Shown: piece after piece, positions 56,911 to 64,000 of the stretch
Layout of the letters: each line of letters begins with the position of its first letter
How positions within the stretch are numbered: position 1 is the stretch's first letter
Origin: Lumbricus terrestris
Lineage: Eukaryota > Annelida > Clitellata > Crassiclitellata > Lumbricidae
Assembly: GCA_949752735.1 (NCBI GenBank)
Contig: OX457039.1
Span: 72,169,932-72,233,931, forward strand
Direction of reading: 5' to 3'
Length of the DNA: 64,000 nt
The notes under the pieces: model-generated
What the model was told of the DNA's origin: nothing
Seen by the model: the letters and a program-made list of their open reading frames with translations, nothing else
The model's database searches: none
Position numbers and translations under genes: made by a program

Positions 56911-57235
56911 AATATTCTCTATTATACCACCAGCAAACGCGCAGTAGTTTACAGAGGAAATAAATAATAGAAAACATGCATGCAAAGTTATATAACATCC
57001 GCATAATAAAACTGTTTCTGGCAAAAGAATCAACTCTAGGAAGGGTTAGATTATGTGGCCTTGGTCGAGTATTGTACATGTATGGAGTAACCTTAAGGGG
57101 AGGGAGGAGGTCGTGAAGATTTAAGAGGATAGAGCGGAAAAGAGCTGTTAGGTCTGCTGCATTCTGTAGGTAAGGAATGGAAAGTGCTTGCATAATCAAA
57201 TGTACATCAACAGTCCATGCACTCAAAGACAAAGT
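56862..57235 (-). mobile_element. LINE ORF2 C-terminus with CTTA tail
   Basis: Minus frame: SIPYLQNAADLTALFRS then YNTRPRPHNLTLPRVDSF and ARNSFIMRMLYNFAC, the usual end of non-LTR ORF2 proteins. It runs into about 12 CTTA units at 56862-56909. Confidence 0.72.
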
Positions 57236-57963
57236 CTATTTTCTCGACTATGGTTACACTTCAGCCGATGACTTTACGTCTTTACTACGGCGCTATAAAA
57301 GTCCAATTACTAGGCCTACATGCGGCAGATTACATGTTGTCTTTTATAATATACACTATAGGCTACAGGCAAATGCCCATAAAAGACGGTAAACACCCAT
57401 GAAAGATTGGTAAATACCTATGAAATGTAGATGAATACGGTATAGCAGGTAGGCAAATACAGCTCTAACACGTAGGTAAATACTTGCATCAGTTGCCCTA
57501 AGGCAAAGCAGATTAGCCTTGCCTTCGTCGTCGGATTTCGTTCTTCAAAACTGGAGAAAGCCTCTAAGCTAACAACAATCGTATACCAACCCTTAGGTCA
57601 AACATACGGGTGGGTGGGTGGGTGGGTGTGTGGATGAGTGAGTCAGCAGAGCGTTTGGTTAGGGCTTTATAAGCTATAGTTCTGTCTCGATCCAACAGAA
57701 GACAATCATGGCGATCTCTTTTGTGACATTTGCATCGTTCGCTGTGCATGCCACCCAGTCTTCTTCTTTATCTTCACATAGACATTGTGTAATAATGCTG
57801 CCATTGAAACTATTTATATAGCGACAATGTAAATAATGCAAAACGTCTACGAACGATGCTTGCCACTCAGAAGTCTAATCTCTTCAACGATCCATCCGTC
57901 TTTTCCAATCGAATCCATTCTTATCCTACTCTGCAACATCTGATCATCTGGTAACCGGACTAC

Positions 57964-58065
57964 GACAACCCTTCTGACTAGACACAGCGCTCGTGAATAA
58001 GCTGGTGCCCTGCACTTGGCTTTCGAGTGGCGCTTTAGTAATGTTGAGAATACGATAACGATTCC
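57964..58065 (+). repeat. Dispersed 3'-tail repeat, family 2, copy 4
   Basis: The plus-strand copy reads 'gcgctcgtgaataagctggt', 'ttggctttcgagtggcgctt' and ends ATACGATAACGATTCC. It shows that the family's 3' end is the GATTAC side. Confidence 0.7.
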
Positions 58066-58096
58066 AATCGGTCAACTGAGCTCTGTCAATGACCGA

Positions 58097-58524
58097 CGGC
58101 GCCGGGGCTGACCTTAGCTCAAATGGGCGCCGGGGCTGACCTTAGCTCAAATGGGCGCCGGGGCTGACCTTAGCCCAAATAGGCGCCGGGGGCTGACCTT
58201 AGCCCAAATGGGCGCCGGGGCTGGCCTTAGCCCAAATGGGCGCCGGGGCTGACCTTAGCTCAAATGGGCGCCGGGGCTGACCTTAGCTCAAATGGGCGCC
58301 GGGGGCTGGCCTTAACCCAAATGGGCGCCGGGGGCTGACCTTAGCCCAAATGGGCGCCAGGGCTGGCCTTAGCTCAAATGGTCGTCGGGGCTGGCCTTAG
58401 CCCAAATGGGCGCCGGGGGCTGGCCTTAACTCAAATGGGCGCCGGGGCTGACCTTAGCCCAAATGGTCGTCGGGGCTGGCCTTAGCTCAAATGGTCGTCG
58501 GGGCTGGCCTTAGCCCAAATGGCG
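58097..58524. repeat. 28-bp GC-rich minisatellite
   Basis: The unit is GGGCGCCGGGGCTGACCTTA plus GCTCAAAT, about 15 copies. Variants: gggggctg, gctggcc, and 'ggtcgtcggggctggcc' in the last third. It is markedly GC-richer than its surroundings and contains the palindrome GGCGCC. Confidence 0.93.
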
Positions 58525-58765
58525 CCGTTGAAAGATCATCGAACATTTTAGGGAATTCAGTGAACCTCAGTGTTTACTGGTTTTGAAAGAGATCATTTTT
58601 ATTTAATTAAAATTAAAATTTTAAAATTATCGTTGGTGACGAACGGAAGAATGCGTCAAAAAGAGACAGGATATTAAAGATATCACCAACGAAACCGAAT
58701 GGCATAAATGAAGGACGCATACAACGCATCTACTTCTACTTCTACCGCCCTATATACATATATAT

Positions 58766-58783
58766 GGGGGGATGCATGGGCTG

Positions 58784-58839
<56 letters not shown>

Positions 58840-58857
58840 CAGCCCATGCATCCCCCC
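58766..58857. repeat. Inverted repeat around a TA core
   Basis: GGGGGGATGCATGGGCTG (58766-58783) is mirrored by CAGCCCATGCATCCCCCC (58840-58857), with TA/TACA dinucleotides between. It would fold into one long hairpin. Confidence 0.88.
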
Positions 58858-59149
58858 ATCCCACACGTGACAATAGCCGATTCTTTAAGCAATATGCGCA
58901 GCCAACTGACTGATTGCTGCACGTATATTTATTATATTTTTTATTCTATAAATTTAATTTTTATATAATAATTTTTTTATTATATTTGAGATTCACTCAT
59001 GCGCAACACCTTAGCAATTCGTCCGTCTCTCAGCACCTCTCTGTCTCTGTCCCTGTCCCTGTCTCTGTCTCTCTGCTGTCTTTGTGTCTCTCTCTCTTTC
59101 TCTGTCTCTCTGTCTCTCTGTCTCTCTGTCTGTCGGTCTCGCTTTCTAC

Positions 59150-60436
59150 GGTAGAACGTGTAATTTGCATACCAGAACCAGGCGCGCCCACCATCACGCC
59201 GCCGTAGCAAACGGAGCGTCGTATACACAAGAAGCCTTGGAGCAGCCATGAGCAACGGTGACCTGCTTGGTAGGCTTGGTAGATACTGTGTCTCATCCGC
59301 TGAATGCGTGTAGGAAGGGCAAGGCTCCTTTCTGGACCGAGGGCACGCGCCATCTCTTGGGTTGTTAGGTCTACTCTATGCACAATTGCACATGCTCTAG
59401 CTGTCCTGTGATGTAGGGCAAGAAAATATGGAAGGCATAATCTGAAAAGGTGCATGCAGTGCCAGGCTTATGTAAGTTATGTTGACTATGACGGCTCCAT
59501 CCAGTATAAGGGAGTAAACAATTGGAACATCCAGTGACACAGTGAATGGCCTGGTTGGATATCTGACGTGGCCTCATTTGTTGAAGTAGAAATCAGTTCT
59601 TCTAGGCACTTCACAATGTATGACTTAGTTCCTAACCGTAATTTCCCCATATTCGAGAGTGATGGTGGGCATGCCTCGTTCTCGTATGCAAAAAATTCGT
59701 CCAGGTCTCCTTCACGTGTCTGGCAGTAAATGTAGGCTACAACCTTGAGAATAGTGAACAGTCTTTCTTCACAGATGAAAAATGTTGTTTTGCTCATGAC
59801 TTGTCCCGTACAGGTCGACGACTGAAGAGAGGAAAATTATTCCTTTTTATAGATCTAATGGACAGGTCGCGTTTGATTAATAAGACGTTCCTTGACAAAT
59901 GTTTCGTACTGCTCAAGATGTCAAGTTTTCCCGAGGTTGCACACGGTGCTTATCACTGCGTGATCGGCGGCCAGATCTCTGGTATCCAGGACGTGTAGTT
60001 CATTGTTGTCAATAAATGGGTTTCCATTCTCCTCGATGACTCTGCTCGCAGCCTTAACCTGATTGAAAAAGTTACCTTCTGCTTTTTGTCAGCTCACGAT
60101 GACGAAACTCAAGCTCCGCATTCGGTTTCCTTATCGATTCCTGGAACACTTCGATGAGACTATGCATCTCTGGTCCAGACACCATCCATCGACGTAGGAC
60201 TTGTGGGTTCTGTGTAAGACCTGTAGCACCTCCGTCATCCTTTGCATAGGCGTTGTTCTGCTGGTGAACTTGGTCAATGGCAATTATATTAGAGAATGCA
60301 CGTCTAGTCTTCTTTACTGTAATGTTACCACACAGGTGGGGCGCGGTGGTGTAGTGGTGGCGTCGTCGCCTTGAAGCCGGAAGGTTCGAGGTTCGAATCC
60401 ACCTCACCGCGTAAGGACCTTGGGCAAGTCCTTCAC
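59150..60436 (-). pseudogene. Decayed member of an expanded invertebrate gene family
   Basis: The minus strand contains, in order, VKKTRRAFSNIIAIDQVHQQ and NNAYAKDDGGATGLTQNPQ, then LRRWMVSGPEMHSL (60436-60072). A frameshift leads to FNQVKAASRVIEENGNPF and DNNELHVLDTRDLAADHAV (about 60065-59940), followed by VAYIYCQTREGDLDEFFAYE and NEACPPSLSNMGKLRLGTK (59740-59610). I recall these blocks ('DQ-HQQNN-KG-GGA-GLT-NP-LRRWM-GPE' and 'ENQACPPSLS-GKLR-GTK') from large uncharacterised multigene families in cnidarians, brachiopods and molluscs. The function is unknown to me. Frameshifts and stops break the copy. The downstream part near 59230-59480 may still hold its C-terminal region. Confidence 0.6.
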
Positions 60437-60560
60437 TCACAATTGCTCAGCGCTTCGGCGTGAAACTCCGATGCAGTGTCCGCTCTGCATTCGGGAGCGC
60501 CTCTGAGTAGAGAGAGCTTGAAGGGGCGCTATAACAAGTGCACATACATACATACATACA
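60338..60560 (+). mobile_element. tRNA-derived SINE copy 3 (complete)
   Basis: The head is GGGGCGCGGTGGTGTAGTGG (A box). The B box GGTTCGAATCC lies at about 60390-60400. The body is shared with copies 1 and 2 ('ggaccttgggcaagtccttc', 'gcgcttcggcgtgaaactcc'). The LINE-like tail GGGAGCGCCTCTGAGTAG...TTGAAGGGGCGCTATAAC ends in a CATA repeat. This is the least decayed copy. Confidence 0.88.
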
Positions 60561-60649
60561 GAAATTCATGGAATACGGCAGGATGCTTCTCTGCTAAGAC
60601 GATCATGTCACGGAAGTGGATTGAAATCGTCACAGTCTGCCGATGGCAG

Positions 60650-61300
60650 GGATATTGAAAAGATCCGTATTTTGGTCGGCCATTTTGAATATGGCCTGGT
60701 CGGCCATTTTGGAAAATGGCCGCCATTGAAGCAGTGGGGAAGAATCCACTCCCCTAGCTATGTTTGTTTAGAGGACCAGGATGACAATTCTAAGTGAACT
60801 GGAAGCTGAGATATTGAAAATTCCGTATTTTTGGTCAGCCATTTTGGAAAATGGCCGCCATTGAAGCAGTGGGGAAGAATCCACTCCCCTAGCTATGTTT
60901 GTTTAGAGGACCAGGATGACAATTCTAAGTGAACTGGAAGCTGAGATATTGAAAATTCCGTATTTTTGGTCAGCCATTTTGGAAAATGGCCGCCATTGAA
61001 GCAGTAGGGAAGTTTTCAATGGCTCTGTTGGAATCCTCGCCCCTAACTATGTATGTTTAGACACCAAAATGACGATTCTAAGTGAACTGGAAGCTGAGAT
61101 ATTAAAAATTCCGTATTTTTGGTCGGCCATTTTTTGGAAAACGGTTGCCATTGAAGTAGTGGGGAACATTTGCAATGGCTCTTTTATACACCAAGATGAC
61201 AATTTTAAGTGCACTGGAAGCTGTGATAATTTAAAATATGTCAACTCGTCGGCCATTTTGAAAAATGGCTGCCATTGGGCAAGAGGTCAAATCTGCGATG
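60650..61300. repeat. Tandem array of about 135-bp units
   Basis: Four to five units contain 'gatattgaaaattccgtatt', 'ggccattttggaaaatggcc' (a palindrome), 'gggaagaatccactccccta' and 'atgacaattctaagtgaact'. Two central units are nearly identical and 135 bp apart. Outer units are diverged and vary from about 126 to 153 bp. Confidence 0.85.
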
Positions 61301-61379
61301 CCCCTATAGCCAAATATTTTTCTTATGACATGTTCGTAGTATGTACCAAATGTCATGCTTGTATCACAAAGTGAACATT

Positions 61380-62520
61380 TTTTTACCATGCCGCTCTACT
61401 AAGAGACCTCTGCTGACGCAGGCGGGTATTAACAAAGTCTTAAACGATGAGCACGATGATGAGCTACTACTGTCACTGTGACACAATGATGCCTCCCCGG
61501 GATGACCTTTTAAGGGCATGACCTCCCCGGGATGACCTCCCAGGACTCTGACCTGGAATGGGAGAGAACAGAGAGAGACTTGAGTTTATATAGCACCGAT
61601 GATGACTAGAGTTTAATGTAGTCAGATTTCGGGTGTGGGAGTTGGACGGAAAAAACGGCCATTTGAAGGGGAGTGCTCTTTTGACGACCTTTTTAGTCTT
61701 AGTCCCAAATTTTTCAGAAAAATGCACTAATTTCGGTACTTTATAATCCGATGACTTTTTATCTTTTTTTTATACATTGTACCTACTTTTTTTGGGGGGG
61801 GGGAGGGGTTGTTGTTACCTGCAGCGTTTTTCTGGGGTGCAATGGTACATACATGCAAACAATACCTCAAGATTTTTACTCGGAATATCCTTCCTGGCTC
61901 CCTGGTAACTTTCTACTCCCCCCGCAGTGAAGTCTAGATTAAACACTTGCCAATGAATCATCCTGTTTTCCTGACTCGGTCTTTGTATGGCGCTGAGAAA
62001 GTTCAAATATATCTACATTATTCTAAATTAAGAAGGACAGTTAAGAAAGCCAGCAAAGAAAAGGATACGATGCTGAAGTCTTACAAATATTATATGGTTA
62101 GGCCACAGGTTGAATTCTGTCCGCATCGAGGTTTAGATTCCATGCAATCGAGAACACTAAGCAAGCGGAGGAGAAAGTGCAAGAGATGAGCGACAAAATG
62201 ATTTGAGCTTTGTAGCATAATAAGCCATGCAACATTTTCCGTTCCGTTTGTCATCTGATGATTTCTGGCGACTGTGTGGGTGTCATCTGCTCATCTCGGC
62301 CAACATCTGCTATTGTCTCTTTTCTACATAATTATGCTGTCGTCATTGTTTTCGTCTTCAGCGCCAATGGGTGCCATTGCGTCAATCCAGCTGAACCAAC
62401 AGGGCTTCCATGTAAAAAAACAGCCACACGCTGTCATCAAAAGAGAGATTCAGATAAATGAATAGACCAAAGAAGACGCATAAGGCAGGAGGTGTTCTTC
62501 TCTATGCAACAGACCCGTTT
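61380..62520. other. Gene-free stretch upstream of the candidate promoter
   Basis: No supported gene. A short direct duplication 'tgacctccccgggatgacct' lies near 61490-61540, and T and G runs at 61763-61806. Confidence 0.35.
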
Positions 62521-62539
62521 TTAGGCCCACTTAGACCGC

Positions 62540-62547
62540 TATAAAAG
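62540..62547 (+). promoter_or_regulatory. Candidate TATA box
   Basis: TATAAAAG with a start region expected about 30 bp downstream (near 62570, 'ttgagttcacggg'). It precedes a purine-rich transcribed-looking stretch and the candidate first exon. Confidence 0.4.
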
Positions 62548-62914
62548 AGAAAGCGTCTCCGTTGAGTTCACGGGCGTTGAGAGTGAGCCAGGTACATGTA
62601 GGTAGCGGGCAGTTTGATGACCGCGCAGCGAGAAGACGGCATATTTACACAGACGAGAGTTCACTGCCACAGCCAGTCATTCAGCTAGCCAGTCAATCTG
62701 TCAGTCAGTCAGCCAGTCATTCAGGGAGACTTCGTCAGAGAGCGACGCAGTTGTTGTTGTTCACTGACGACAAACATTCAGTTGTTGTAGTCGCTGTTGC
62801 GTCTCTTTCTCTGTCGCAGATAAGATCAGCTTTGGCAGAGAACTCGTCGTAACAGAGGCAAAACATTACAACGACTGCAACGGTAAAAATAGAGACAGAC
62901 AGAGACATACTGTC

Positions 62915-62954
<40 letters not shown>
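62915..62954. repeat. (GACA)n microsatellite
   Basis: Ten GACA units within the putative 5' UTR. Confidence 0.95.
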
Positions 62955-63356
62955 GAGTTGACGAGTGGATATGCAGATGCAGTGTAAAAAGAGTAATTCG
63001 CTTTGAGGAATAATCAATGGAAATTGTTGGATCGATAGAAGAATATTCAGTTGGAGGAAAACGAGAGGAAGAGGGAAGAAGAGGAAGATTGGAGACGAGG
63101 AGGAGGAGAATAATTCGTCGCTAGATGAAAAGAAGCCAATCAGATCGACGACGACATCCTCTTCATCGTTCAAATATCGCGCAAGACAAACAAGAAGAGA
63201 ACGGAGAAGAATAGGAAAGAGAACGGAGGAGAGGAAGAGGAAGTGGAATAAGAGCAGTAATTAGAGGAGGAAAGGGAAGACAGATCGAGAAACCGATCAG
63301 CAGAGATCAGAAGAAAAAGAAGAAGATTTTCTCGTCTCTTTCCAAAAACTAAAATC

Positions 63357-63413
63357 ATGAAACTTCGAATGAAACGAAAGTTTTCTCCAGAGCCAGCGCC
63401 AGACTCAGCTCAG
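63357..63413 (+). CDS. Candidate first coding exon of a gene leaving the window
   Basis: The ATG at 63357 opens MKLRMKRKFSPEPAPDSAQ and ends exactly at CAG before GTATTT. The preceding 400 bp are purine-rich, with many GAAGA/GAGGA words like exonic enhancers, and lack long frames, as in a 5' UTR. No domain is recognisable in 19 residues. The next exon would lie beyond the window, so this is inference from the TATA box, ATG and donor arrangement. Confidence 0.35.
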
Positions 63414-63596
63414 GTATTTATGATTGACTCAGGTATTTATGATTGGCTCAGGTATTTACGATTGGCTCAGGTATTTACGATTGGCTCAGGTATTTACGAT
63501 TGGCTCAGGTATTTATGATTGGCTTAGGTATTTATGATTGGCTCAGGTATTTATGATTGGCTCAGGTATTCATGATTGGCTCAGGTATTTATGATG
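63402..63596. repeat. 19-bp minisatellite carrying the splice donor
   Basis: The unit is GATTGGCTCAGGTATTTAC (last base T or C-variable), about ten copies. Each copy contains CAGGTATTT, the same sequence as the donor of the candidate exon. Confidence 0.9.
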
Positions 63597-63599
63597 GTC

Positions 63600-63790
63600 C
63601 TCTCTTCGTCCAAAACTCTTCAGCTCAGCTCGTGTACCACCATCACCAAACATCTCTTCAGTCTTACTCCGTCAACTGCATTGGCCTCCTGTTGATTTCA
63701 GGATAAACTTTAGATTGGCCTTTTTGAGGTAGAAATCTCCCAGCATCAACAAACCTCCCTGCCCTCCTCACATTCTCCTCATTGTCTGCG
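63600..63790 (+). mobile_element. LINE ORF2 fragment
   Basis: Reads VLLRQLHWPPVDFRINFR, the 'x-x-LHWLPV-x-x-RI-x-FK' block that lies upstream of the C-terminus in CR1/L2-like LINE proteins. Fragmentary. Confidence 0.6.
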
Positions 63791-64000
63791 ATCATCGAGT
63801 GCGTCGTGTCTTATAATAGCAGAACCCGGATGTGGAACAGTCACGTGCATTCCATGATGACCTTTGCCTCAAAGGAAACAGAGGTCGATACTTGATCTCG
63901 GAAACTACTCGATTCTAACATGTTGCAGTTCGTCCACATATAATTTATGTCCATAGGACAAAGGGCAAACCTATGCTATTGCAAATTTATGCATAACACG

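Noticed and set aside
60338..60420. Functional tRNA gene with GGTTCGAATCC
   Set aside because: Two other diverged copies share the same head, body and LINE-like tail, so it is a SINE head.

Overview
Organism and setting: this is nuclear DNA of a metazoan. Real genes are split by GT-AG introns, coding density is low, and most of the window is tandem repeats, SINEs, LINE tails, DNA-transposon remnants and one near-intact LTR retrotransposon. The Gmr1-type retrotransposon (integrase before reverse transcriptase, a group first described in deuterostomes) and the frequent 'taggccta' words suggest a marine invertebrate, perhaps a deuterostome such as an echinoderm or hemichordate. The lineage is inference with low confidence. 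Host genes: (1) 5053-6974, minus strand, a two-exon ribonuclease kappa (RNASEK) gene giving 100 residues. (2) 11491-28107, minus strand, a 15-exon gene rebuilt here junction by junction. All reading phases close and give about 615 residues: an N-terminal SAP domain, an Asp/Glu-rich segment, a divergent RRM-like region, a clear RRM, a basic linker and an RGG/Gly-rich tail. It resembles nuclear RNA-binding proteins of the nucleolin/SAFB style, but I cannot name an orthologue. (3) At the right edge, plus strand, a TATA box near 62540 and a possible 19-codon first exon at 63357-63413 of a gene leaving the window. Layout: 1-5 kb is AT-rich with old hAT ends and microsatellites. 5-7 kb holds RNASEK with a SINE in its intron. 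7-11.4 kb holds LINE tails and a short element. 11.5-28.1 kb holds the SAP-RRM gene, whose introns carry a SINE, an hAT-like MITE, a LINE, two further inverted-repeat elements, a Harbinger-like MITE and 16-, 22- and 25-bp satellites. 28.6-31.2 kb is a nest of inverted-repeat elements, several starting GGTAA, upstream of that gene. 32.2-38.8 kb is the LTR retrotransposon. 39.2-40.1 kb is an hAT-like element. 44-46.9 kb is a LINE split by a mariner. 46.9-49.4 kb is an 18-bp satellite. 49.5-58 kb is LINE and SINE debris with microsatellites. 58.1-58.5 kb is a 28-bp GC-rich satellite. 59.2-60.4 kb is a decayed gene of an expanded invertebrate family, followed by a complete tRNA-derived SINE and a 135-bp tandem array. 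How parts relate: the two recognised genes are independent (a membrane protein of the V-ATPase and a nuclear RNA-binding protein). The mobile elements interact more: SINE copies share their 3' end with a local LINE family, a mariner interrupts a LINE, an hAT-like MITE sits inside a satellite, and a Harbinger-like MITE interrupts the end of another inverted-repeat element.
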